This document shows positions 33,657 through 40,742 of a stretch of DNA of 64,000 nucleotides, in pieces. The first letter of the stretch is position 1; the number at the start of each line of letters is the position of its first letter. The notes under the pieces are model-generated. The model worked only from the letters and a program-made list of their open reading frames with translations, made no database searches and was not told where the DNA came from. The position numbers were made by a program, and so were the translations under genes. This DNA is from Streptomyces sp. MMG1121 (GTDB lineage Bacteria > Actinomycetota > Actinomycetes > Streptomycetales > Streptomycetaceae), in assembly GCF_001280015.1 (NCBI RefSeq), contig NZ_LGDV01000118.1:62001-126000 (forward strand), in the 5' to 3' direction.

Positions 33657-36632
33657 ATGGAAGGTGGGCCGCGAGTGCCTGAGCAGCGGCGTCCCGGATC
33701 CGTGACCGTCGCGGGGCCGGAGGCGTTGCGGTTCGGCGTGCTCGGTCCGGTGCGGGCTTGGCGCGGCGCGGAGCAGATCGGCACGGGCTCGCCTCAGCAG
33801 CGCGCCCTGCTGGCCGCCCTGCTGCTGCGCGAGGGCCGTACGGCTACGGCAGCGGAACTCATCGACGCCCTGTGGGGCACCGAGCCGCCGTCGCAGGCGC
33901 TGGCGGCCCTGCGCACGTACGCCTCCCGGCTGCGCAAGATCCTTGACCCCGGCGTGCTGGTCAGCGAGTCCGGCGGCTATGCGATCCGGGGCCTCGGCGA
34001 GGGCGCCCTGGACCTGGCGCGGGCGCAGGAGCTGGCGGCGCGGGCCGAGAAGGCCCGGGCGACGGGCGATCTGCACCGGGCCCGCGATCTGCTCGGCGAG
34101 GCCCTCGGCCGCTGGGACGGCGAGCCCCTGGCCGGCGTTCCCGGCCCCTATGCCGAGACCCAGCGGGTCCGGCTGGAGGAGTGGCGCCTCGGCCTCCTCG
34201 AATCCCGCCTGGACATGGACCTGGAGCAGGGCTGCCACGCGGAGGCGGTCTCGGAGCTGACCGCCCTGACGGCGGCGCACCCCCTGCGCGAGCGGCTGCG
34301 CGAGCTGCTGATGCTGGCGCTGTACCGCAGCGGGCGGCAGGCGGAGGCGCTGGCGGTCTACGCCGACACCCGCCGCCTGCTCTCCGAGGAACTCGGCGTG
34401 GACCCGCGCGCGGGCCTGAGCGAGTTGCAGCAGCGCATCCTCCAGGCGGACCCGGCGCTGGCCGAGCCGCCGTCCCCGGCGGCGGAGTCCCCCGCCCCGA
34501 CCGTCCGCCCGGCCCAACTCCCCGCCTCCGTACCGGACTTCACCGGCAGGACGGCGTTCGTGGACGAGCTGAGCGAGGTCCTGGGCTCGGCGTCGCAGTC
34601 CCTGGACGCCGGGGGCCGGGTGATGGCCGTCTCGGCGCTGGCGGGCATCGGCGGGGTGGGCAAGACGACCCTGGCGGTGCACGTCGCCCACCGGGCCCGC
34701 GCCGCGTTCCCGGACGGGCAGCTGTACGTGGACCTCCAGGGCGCGGGTCCGCGTCCGGCGGAACCCGAGACGGTACTGGGTTCGTTCTTGCGCGCGTTGG
34801 GCACGGCGGACTCGGCGATCCCGGACAGCATGGAGGAGCGGGCGGCCCTGTACCGCTCGGTCCTGGACGGCCGGCGGGTGCTGGTCCTGCTGGACAACGC
34901 GAAGGACGCGGCCCAGGTACGCCCGCTGCTGCCGGGCACGGAGGGCTGCGCGGCCCTGGTGACGTCCCGCGTCCGCATGGTCGACCTGGCCGGCGCCCAC
35001 CTGGTCGACCTGGACGTGATGTCCCCGGAGGAGGCGCTGGCCCTCTTCACGAAGATCGTCAGCGAGGAGCGGGTGGCGGCGGAGCGGGAAGCCGCCCTGG
35101 ACGTGGTGGCGGCGTGCGGCTTCCTCCCCCTGGCCATCCGCATCGCCGCCTCCCGCCTGGCGGCCCGCCGCACCTGGACGGTCTCGGTCCTGGCGGCCAA
35201 GCTGGCCGACGAACGCCGCCGCCTGGACGAGCTCCAGGCCGGGGACTTGGCGGTGAAGGCGACGTTCGAGCTCGGATACGGGCAGTTGGAGCCCGCCCAG
35301 GCCAGGGCTTTCCGCCTGCTGGGCCTGGCGGACGGCCCGGACATCTCGCTCGCGGCCGCGGCCGCGGTCCTGGACCTGCCCGCGGAGGAGACGGAGGACC
35401 TCCTGGAGTCCCTGGTGGACACCTCCCTCCTGGAATCGGCCGCCCCCGGCCGCTACCGCTTCCACGACCTGGTCCGGCTCTACGCGCGTGCGTGCGCGGA
35501 ACGCGACGAACAGCCGCCGGGCGAACGGGAGGCGGCGATGTCCCGCCTGCTGGACTTCTACCTGGCGACGGCGGCACAGGTGTACGCCATGGAGCGGCCG
35601 GGGGACCGGCTGGTGGACCACCTGGAGGCGACGGAGTATCCGGGGTTGCGGTTCGAGGAGCGGAATCGGGCACGGGACTGGCTCTATACCGAGGCGATCT
35701 GTCTCCTGGCCTGCGTATGTCAGTCGACGCGGCCGGATCAGCTCAGGCGGGCTGTCGATCTGTTGTGGGCAGTGATCGACCTCGCCGAATCAGGAGCCAA
35801 CTCCAAGGAGTACGAGGCCACCGGGGCGGCCGTGCGCGCCGCCGCACAGAGCTGCGGTGATCAACGCGCCGAGGCACGCTCCCTGGTCACGCTCGCCAAC
35901 GGCCACCACATGTCCGGCCGCTTCGAGTTGGCGGATCAGGAAGCCGCCGGGGCCGTGCAGCTCGCGGAAACCGTGGCCGATCCCCTCCCCCAGTGCTGGG
36001 CGTCCAACATGCTCGGAGTCATCTCGCTGTACCAGAGCCGCCATACCGCCGGTGAAGGCCACCTCACCCGAGCCATCCAGAGCTTCCGTGCCGCCGGCGA
36101 CCGGCCGGGCGAGGCGAGCGCCCTGTGCAACCTTTCGAGGATTCGCCTTGCCATGGGCCGTACCGAGAGCGCGGTGAAGCTGGCCCAGCAGGGTACGGAC
36201 ATGTACGACGACATGGGCCACGCCCTCAAGGGCGCCAACGGCCGCTACGCGCTGGGACTCGCCCTCACCCAGAGCGGGCAGCTCGGGCTCGCCGCCGAAC
36301 GTCTCGAAGAGGCCCTCGACGTGTTCCGCGACAGCCGCCAGCGACTGTGGGAGGGGATGACCCTGTTCCGCCTCTCGGAGGTGGACCTCGCGGCCGGCCG
36401 CCTGACGCAGGCGGCGACCAACGCGGAATGGGCGCTGGCCCGTCTCCGCGGAATCGGCGGCGAATGGCGACGCGGAAACGTTCTCACCGCGCTCGGCCGG
36501 GCGTTGACCGGAATCGGACAGATCGGGCGCGCACAGGTCTGCCTGCAGGAAGCCCTCGCTGTCTACGAGACACTGCACGCCCCCGAAGCGGACGAGGTCC
36601 GGGCTCTGCTCAAGCCACTCGCGGTGGCCTGA
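33657..36632 (+). CDS. afsR: AfsR, SARP-type global regulator with NB-ARC and TPR domains
   Basis: The product has 991 residues, matching the length of Streptomyces coelicolor AfsR, whose sequence the middle of this protein closely resembles as I recall it. The order is an OmpR-like winged helix (~15-105, with SPQQRALLAALLLREGRTAT), BTAD (~110-255), NB-ARC ATPase (Walker A GIGGVGKTT near 330, Walker B-type VLVLLDNAKD, TSRVRM) and C-terminal TPRs (~690-985). Known AfsR is phosphorylated by AfsK and activates afsS, stimulating secondary metabolism. The ATG at 33657 follows GAGGGGG. The frame opens earlier (33561) but without supporting signals. Confidence 0.92.
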   Translation: MEGGPRVPEQRRPGSVTVAGPEALRFGVLGPVRAWRGAEQIGTGSPQQRALLAALLLREGRTATAAELIDALWGTEPPSQALAALRTYASRLRKILDPGVLVSESGGYAIRGLGEGALDLARAQELAARAEKARATGDLHRARDLLGEALGRWDGEPLAGVPGPYAETQRVRLEEWRLGLLESRLDMDLEQGCHAEAVSELTALTAAHPLRERLRELLMLALYRSGRQAEALAVYADTRRLLSEELGVDPRAGLSELQQRILQADPALAEPPSPAAESPAPTVRPAQLPASVPDFTGRTAFVDELSEVLGSASQSLDAGGRVMAVSALAGIGGVGKTTLAVHVAHRARAAFPDGQLYVDLQGAGPRPAEPETVLGSFLRALGTADSAIPDSMEERAALYRSVLDGRRVLVLLDNAKDAAQVRPLLPGTEGCAALVTSRVRMVDLAGAHLVDLDVMSPEEALALFTKIVSEERVAAEREAALDVVAACGFLPLAIRIAASRLAARRTWTVSVLAAKLADERRRLDELQAGDLAVKATFELGYGQLEPAQARAFRLLGLADGPDISLAAAAAVLDLPAEETEDLLESLVDTSLLESAAPGRYRFHDLVRLYARACAERDEQPPGEREAAMSRLLDFYLATAAQVYAMERPGDRLVDHLEATEYPGLRFEERNRARDWLYTEAICLLACVCQSTRPDQLRRAVDLLWAVIDLAESGANSKEYEATGAAVRAAAQSCGDQRAEARSLVTLANGHHMSGRFELADQEAAGAVQLAETVADPLPQCWASNMLGVISLYQSRHTAGEGHLTRAIQSFRAAGDRPGEASALCNLSRIRLAMGRTESAVKLAQQGTDMYDDMGHALKGANGRYALGLALTQSGQLGLAAERLEEALDVFRDSRQRLWEGMTLFRLSEVDLAAGRLTQAATNAEWALARLRGIGGEWRRGNVLTALGRALTGIGQIGRAQVCLQEALAVYETLHAPEADEVRALLKPLAVA

Positions 36633-36647
36633 GCCCATATGCCTGCG

Positions 36648-36681
36648 CGTTCATCATTCGTTTATCGCCGTCCGACATTCT
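36648..36681 (+). promoter_or_regulatory. SARP/AfsR-box-like direct repeat and promoter for the afsS-like gene
   Basis: CGTTCATCATT (36648-36658) is followed without gap by CGTTTATCGCC (36659-36669), an 11-bp tandem repeat like the heptamer/11-bp arrays bound by SARP and AfsR proteins. A -10-like CATTCT (36676-36681) begins 7 bp after the repeat, the spacing used when a SARP replaces -35 contact. The leader to the ATG at 36837 would be about 150 nt. Confidence 0.6.
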
Positions 36682-36836
36682 CGGTCGTGTCGTTCCGCCG
36701 CGTCGGGGGGCAGACGGGACGTCACGCGGCCGCGCCTTAGGGTGGACCGGCCCATCATGTCCTGCTCGGCGACACCTCGGGGGAGTTGCCGGGCAGGACA
36801 CCCAGACCTTTCGCACAGAACCTCAGGGGAGCACTC

Positions 36837-37004
36837 ATGAGCGACACCGAGAAGAAGACGACCGGGGCCACGACCGGCACCGAGGTCACCACGCTGAACA
36901 CGCACGCCACCAGCGAGCCGATCAAGCCGGTCACCCTGGCCGCGGGCGAGGAGATCGGTGCGGTCACCCCTGACAACACGCACGCCACGGACGAGAAGGC
37001 CTGA
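36837..37004 (+). CDS. AfsS-like small protein with N-T-H-A-T repeats
   Basis: The product has 55 residues, hydrophilic and without a signal peptide. It contains VTTLNTHATSEP and VTPDNTHATDEK, two copies of a motif comparable to the VTT-D-N-H-x-P repeats known in AfsS, the small activator encoded right after afsR in S. coelicolor. Position (205 bp after afsR) and size agree. The exact motif differs (N-T-H-A-T rather than D-N-H-x-P), so I call it AfsS-like rather than afsS. AGGGGA precedes the ATG. The upstream tandem repeat suggests direct activation by AfsR. Confidence 0.7.
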   Translation: MSDTEKKTTGATTGTEVTTLNTHATSEPIKPVTLAAGEEIGAVTPDNTHATDEKA

Positions 37005-37028
37005 CCGGGCCCGACATCCGACGGGGGA

Positions 37029-37069
37029 GTCGGCCGCGACGGCACCGAGGGGGAGCCGTCGCGGCCGAC
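37029..37069 (+). terminator. 15-bp perfect stem-loop between the two AfsS-like genes
   Basis: GTCGGCCGCGACGGC (37029-37043) pairs perfectly with GCCGTCGCGGCCGAC (37055-37069) around an 11-nt loop. It is very stable and lacks a U-tract. It could terminate the afsS-like transcript or attenuate entry into the second small gene. Confidence 0.75.
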
Positions 37070-37119
37070 GCATGTCCGGAACCAGCACCTTCACCATCGA
37101 CTCTCCGAAGGAGACCGCC

Positions 37120-37287
37120 ATGATCCGCATCGCGAAGATCATCGCCGCCACCGCTCTGGTACTCGGCGCGACCGCCACCGCCGCAAGCCCGGCCCTGGCC
37201 GACAGCCACCAGCCGGTGAGCCCGGACAACGCCCACGCCACGCTCGTGGCCCCCCACAACACCCACGTCACGGGCAGCGACAGCTGA
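37120..37287 (+). CDS. small secreted protein sharing the N-x-H-x-T motif
   Basis: The product has 55 residues. The N-terminus is a clear Sec signal peptide (MIRIAK, hydrophobic core, cleavage after SPALA). The predicted mature part is only about 27 residues and carries VSPDNAHATLV and APHNTHVTGS, variants of the same motif as in the upstream AfsS-like protein. GAAGGAG lies 9 bp before the ATG. It was too small to assign to a family. It may be a paralogue of the AfsS-like protein that gained export. It converges with the next gene, 1 bp apart. Confidence 0.65.
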   Translation: MIRIAKIIAATALVLGATATAASPALADSHQPVSPDNAHATLVAPHNTHVTGSDS

Positions 37288-37288
37288 G

Positions 37289-37903
37289 TCAACCGGCGCC
37301 ACCCAGCTCGCACCACACCGTCTTGCCCTCCACCCCCGGCTCCGCGCCCCAGCGCAGGGCCACCGCGTTCAGCAGGGCGAGGCCGCGTCCCTCCTCGTCG
37401 TCGGGCGCGCCGGGCCGGGACACGGGAAGCGCCTGCCCTGCCGGGTCCGTGACCTCGACGCGCACGCGGTCGGCGTCCGCACGGACCACCCGCACACGGA
37501 CCGAAGTCCCCTCCCCCACATGCCGGATCACGTTGGTGACGAGTTCAGTGACGCAGAGTTCGGCATCGGCGGAGCAGGACGCGCCCAGGTAGCGGCGAAC
37601 GGTACGACGAAGCCCCCGGAGCGCCTCCGGTACGGCGGGAAGCTCGACGTCCAGCGGCGGCCTGCTCGGTGCCGTGTCGGAGCCCCGCAGTGCCGCCGCC
37701 AGCCGCCGCGCCGTGACGGCATTGCAGTTGCCGAGCGCCACCAGGCCCGCCGGTGGCCGGTACGCGCCCGCGAAGCTCGGCAGGTCCACCCGGAGTGACG
37801 GCAGGGTGATGCCGTGGGCGGAGAGGGATGCGCGCAGGTCCTCCACGCAGAGGGTGATGTCGTAGACGGAGTTGCCGGAGTGACCGGCTTCGGACGACGG
37901 CAT
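37289..37903 (-). CDS. HATPase-domain ATP-binding regulator (second triad)
   Basis: The product has 204 residues. The GHKL ATPase domain is in the C-terminal ~120 residues (N-box ELVTNVIRHVG, lid region DEEGRGLALLNAVA), preceded by a ~75-residue extension not seen in the first-triad protein. The ATG at 37903 is supported by GGGAGG; the frame opens at 37942. It is divergent from an XRE/DUF5753 gene. It is probably a regulator of the RsbW-like class. Confidence 0.85.
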   Translation of the reverse strand: MPSSEAGHSGNSVYDITLCVEDLRASLSAHGITLPSLRVDLPSFAGAYRPPAGLVALGNCNAVTARRLAAALRGSDTAPSRPPLDVELPAVPEALRGLRRTVRRYLGASCSADAELCVTELVTNVIRHVGEGTSVRVRVVRADADRVRVEVTDPAGQALPVSRPGAPDDEEGRGLALLNAVALRWGAEPGVEGKTVWCELGGAG

Positions 37904-38022
37904 GGCTGCGTACGCCTCCCTGTGCTCTCTGTGAGGAAACAATCACAGAGTGACGTCTCCACCGGTACCGTTTGAAGAGCTTTCGACTACGCAGAGCAAC
38001 AGGCAAACGGCGGTGATGAGTT

Positions 38023-38874
38023 GTGCCCCCACGCAAGGACCCGGACGCCTCGGCCAACGTCCCCTCCTTCTACGGCGCCGAGCTGCGCTACCGACGGGAA
38101 CTGGCGGGGCTGACCCTGGAGCAACTGGCGGAGGGAAGCTTCCGTGGCGTCCCCTTCCTGAGCCAGATCGAGCGCGCCGAGCGGCGCATGCCGGTGGATC
38201 TGGCCCGGCATGTCGACAAGGTCCTGAAGACGGACGGGTTTTTCGAGCGGCGCTGTGAAGACGCACGCAGGGCACGGCAGTCGGGGCATGCGGAGTACTT
38301 CGCGGATGTGGCGGAGATGGAGCAGCATGCGGAGACGATCGAGGAGTGGGCGCCGATGCTGGTGCCGGGGCTGCTGCAGACCGCGCCCTACACGCGGGCG
38401 ATCGTACGAGCCGCCATGCCCCGAGCCTCGGACGAAGCGGTCGAGGAAAAGGTCAGCGCCCGCATGGACCGAGCCAAGCTCTTCGACTCGGAGAACCCGC
38501 CGAACTTCTGGGCGATCCTGGACGAGTCCCTGATCCGGCGTCCGATGCTTCCCGATGAGCGCATGGCGGAACAGCTGGAGCACATCGCGCAGGTGGTACG
38601 GAATACGCACTCCATTCTGCAGATCGTCCCGCAAACCACCGGCGTCCATCCGTTCATGATGGGCATGACCAAGTTCATGACCTTCGTGGACTCACCGCCA
38701 GTGGTGTACACCGAATGCCTGCACAGTGGCCAACTCATCGACTATCCGGCGCTCGTGAAGCAGTACCGTGAGTCGTACGATCTGCTCAGGGCCGCCGCGC
38801 TGCCGCCAGAGGCGTCCCTTGCGATCATCGAGACTGCGGCTGGGGACTACCGAGATGGCAAGCACCGGGATTGA
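38023..38874 (+). CDS. XRE-family regulator with DUF5753 (second triad)
   Basis: The product has 283 residues: an N-terminal HTH (~15-75, GAELRYRRELAGLTLEQLA) and DUF5753 (~105-270, MLVPGLLQTAPYTRAIVRA, IWAI-like NFWAILDESLIRRPM, YTECLHSGQLID). The start is GTG at 38023. Its 3' end overlaps the DUF397 start by 20 bp. Unlike the first-triad regulator it has no TTA codon. Function is inferred from WhiJ/AbaA-type systems: a DNA-binding repressor whose activity is tuned by the DUF397 partner. Confidence 0.9.
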   Translation: MPPRKDPDASANVPSFYGAELRYRRELAGLTLEQLAEGSFRGVPFLSQIERAERRMPVDLARHVDKVLKTDGFFERRCEDARRARQSGHAEYFADVAEMEQHAETIEEWAPMLVPGLLQTAPYTRAIVRAAMPRASDEAVEEKVSARMDRAKLFDSENPPNFWAILDESLIRRPMLPDERMAEQLEHIAQVVRNTHSILQIVPQTTGVHPFMMGMTKFMTFVDSPPVVYTECLHSGQLIDYPALVKQYRESYDLLRAAALPPEASLAIIETAAGDYRDGKHRD

Positions 38875-39058
38875 CCTGAGCACCGCTGTGTGGCGCAAGA
38901 GCAGCTACAGCAACGGCACCGGCGGGGACTGTGTGGAAGTCTCCGACTCCCACCCCGGCGTGATCCCCGTCCGCGACTCGAAGAAGGCCCAGGACGGCCC
39001 CGTACTCCTCTTCCCGCCCCTCGCCTGGGACGCCTTCGTCGGCTCGCTCAAGGGCTGA
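38855..39058 (+). CDS. DUF397 protein (second triad)
   Basis: The product has 67 residues with the typical AVWRKSSYSNGTGGDCVEV...VIPVRDSKK...AWDAFVGSL pattern. The ATG at 38855 lies inside the end of the XRE gene, so the two are probably translationally coupled. It is a likely partner of that regulator. A strong hairpin terminates the unit 50 bp downstream. Confidence 0.92.
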   Translation: MASTGIDLSTAVWRKSSYSNGTGGDCVEVSDSHPGVIPVRDSKKAQDGPVLLFPPLAWDAFVGSLKG

Positions 39059-39107
39059 CCAGGGTTATCCACAGGGCAAGCGGCAGCGCGCGGATTCTGC
39101 GATCTTG

Positions 39108-39131
39108 CCCCACCCGGCGTGCCGGGTGGGG
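39108..39131. terminator. 11-bp hairpin, bidirectional terminator
   Basis: CCCCACCCGGC-GT-GCCGGGTGGGG is a perfect inverted repeat between the DUF397 gene (plus) and the quinone oxidoreductase gene (minus). Confidence 0.75.
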
Positions 39132-39192
39132 TTGGCGACTTAAGGTGGTGGCGGTGGGGGCCAGGACCGTGTCCGGGTGATCGCCCTCGCGA

Positions 39193-40176
39193 CTACGCCA
39201 CCTGGGCAACGTACTTGCCGATACCCGCCCCTGTTGCCATGAGGTCGTGGGCAGCTGGTACATCGGCGAGGCTGCCGAGTTCGGTGACCGGCAGTTCGAG
39301 GCGGCCGTCGGCGAGCAGCTCCAGCACCTGGCTGATCGCCCGCGCGACCTTGGCCGGGGCGCCCGCCGCCAGGCCTCGGTGGCTGAAGCCGGTGATGGTG
39401 AGGTTTCCGGCGAGCAGTCGGCCTGCTGGCGGAAGAACGTTGATCGCGCCGCCGCCCGCGTTGCCGAAGAGCACGATCCGCCCGCCAGGCGCGGCGAGAT
39501 CGAGGTCGAGTTCCAGGGCTGCGGTGCCAAGCGGGTCGAGGATCAGGTCGACGCCCTGCCCGTCCGTGGCGCCCATGACCGCCTCGCGCAGCCCCACGTC
39601 CCTGTGGAAGGCGGCGTCGTAGCCGGTCTTCACGGCCCCCTTCGCCTTCTCCGGGCGGCCCACGGTACCGATCAGCCGACCGCCGCCCAGCAAGGGCACC
39701 AACTGGGCGATCGCGCTGCCGATCCCGCCGCTGGCCGAGTGCACGAGCACAGTGTCCCCCGGGGTGAAGCGGCCTGCGTCGCTGAGCAGCAGCATGGCCG
39801 TGGCAAGCCCCAGTGGGACAGCACTGGCCTGGCGCAGAGCGACTCCGGGCGGGACCGGCACAGTGAGAGCGGCCTCGGCGACCACCACCTGTGCCAGACC
39901 CCCGCCCGCAGGGGTGGCTACCACCTGATCACCGATCGTCAAGCCGGTGACACCCTCACCGAGCGCGCGGACCGTGCCCGCCACCTCCTTGCCGGGCAGA
40001 TACGGCCACGCCGAGACATAGCCGACATCCCCCCGACGAGCCATCACATCAGCGAAATTGAGCCCCGCGTACGCCACGTCCACGGACACCTGCCCGGCTC
40101 CGGGCCGGGGCTCCTCGATCTCCCGCACCTCCGAGTTCTCCGACCCACCCGGTGCGGTCATGACGAGTGCGCGCAT
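39193..40176 (-). CDS. NADPH:quinone oxidoreductase-like MDR protein
   Basis: This 327-residue zinc-free medium-chain reductase has VSVDVAYAGLNFADVMARRGDVG at the N-terminus and the Rossmann turn SASGGIGSAIAQ (~residue 150). The ATG at 40176 follows GGGGGGAG. It is divergent from an ArsR-family gene, which probably represses it. The activity is probably one- or two-electron reduction of quinones or enones with NADPH. Confidence 0.88.
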   Translation of the reverse strand: MRALVMTAPGGSENSEVREIEEPRPGAGQVSVDVAYAGLNFADVMARRGDVGYVSAWPYLPGKEVAGTVRALGEGVTGLTIGDQVVATPAGGGLAQVVVAEAALTVPVPPGVALRQASAVPLGLATAMLLLSDAGRFTPGDTVLVHSASGGIGSAIAQLVPLLGGGRLIGTVGRPEKAKGAVKTGYDAAFHRDVGLREAVMGATDGQGVDLILDPLGTAALELDLDLAAPGGRIVLFGNAGGGAINVLPPAGRLLAGNLTITGFSHRGLAAGAPAKVARAISQVLELLADGRLELPVTELGSLADVPAAHDLMATGAGIGKYVAQVA

Positions 40177-40232
40177 GTCGAGCTCCCCCCAGATACGATG
40201 TTCTACGAACAACGAATATGACACCACACTTA

Positions 40233-40248
40233 TTCGATGATTGTCGAA
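40233..40248. promoter_or_regulatory. candidate ArsR operator
   Basis: TTCGA-TGATTG-TCGAA is a perfect inverted repeat directly before the ATG at 40250. The whole 73-bp gap is unusually A/T-rich and also holds TTCTACGAAC and AACGAA, related half-sites. Confidence 0.5.
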
Positions 40249-40249
40249 C

Positions 40250-40603
40250 ATGGAGCCGCTCGTGTCCCGCATCAGTCGACGCCGAGCACCGCTCGCGCAC
40301 CCCAAGACCGAAGAGATCGACCTGTTCGACGTGCTGCACGCACTCTCCGACCCCACCCGGATGACCATCGTGCGCACGCTCAGCGCCGAGCCCGAACGCG
40401 CCTGCGGCACCTTTCCCGTGGACGTCGCCCCCTCCACCCTCAGCCACCACTTCAAAGTGCTCCGCGAGGCCGGCCTCATCCACCAGCGCGAAGAGGCCAA
40501 CCGACGACTCACCGCGCTGCGCGGCGACGACCTCGACGAGCGCTTCCCAGGCATGCTCGAAGCCGTCCTTACCGCCTACGACCGCTCGCCGGAAGCCCGA
40601 TAG
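40250..40603 (+). CDS. ArsR-family winged-helix regulator
   Basis: The product has 117 residues. The central region is LFDVLHALSDPTRMTIVRTLSAEPERACG, followed by the recognition helix in VAPSTLSHHFKVLREAGLIHQREEANRRL, diagnostic of ArsR. No cysteine pair typical of metal sensors is seen, so it may sense an organic or redox signal. The ATG at 40250 (or TTG at 40241) lacks a Shine-Dalgarno sequence and may be leaderless. It is divergent from the quinone oxidoreductase. Confidence 0.88.
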   Translation: MEPLVSRISRRRAPLAHPKTEEIDLFDVLHALSDPTRMTIVRTLSAEPERACGTFPVDVAPSTLSHHFKVLREAGLIHQREEANRRLTALRGDDLDERFPGMLEAVLTAYDRSPEAR

Positions 40604-40670
40604 CCGGGCAGGAGACATCAACCGGCCGGCGTGGGTGACCGGAGGAAGTGGGCGAGTCGGGAACGGGGCC

Positions 40671-40698
40671 GGCCGGGCCTTGAGTGCCCTGCCCGGCC
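40671..40698. terminator. 8-bp hairpin between convergent genes
   Basis: GGCCGGGC (40671-40678) pairs with GCCCGGCC (40691-40698) around a 12-nt loop, between ArsR (plus) and the CoA ligase (minus). Confidence 0.55.
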
Positions 40699-40742
40699 TC
40701 CCTCGGCTCCCGCCAACCTCCCCTCAGCTCCCCTCCGCCCCG

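Noticed and set aside
36837..37287. RiPP precursor pair
   Set aside because: The repeats and small size invite this idea, but no modifying enzyme is nearby, and the afsR linkage with AfsS-like repeats explains the first gene better.
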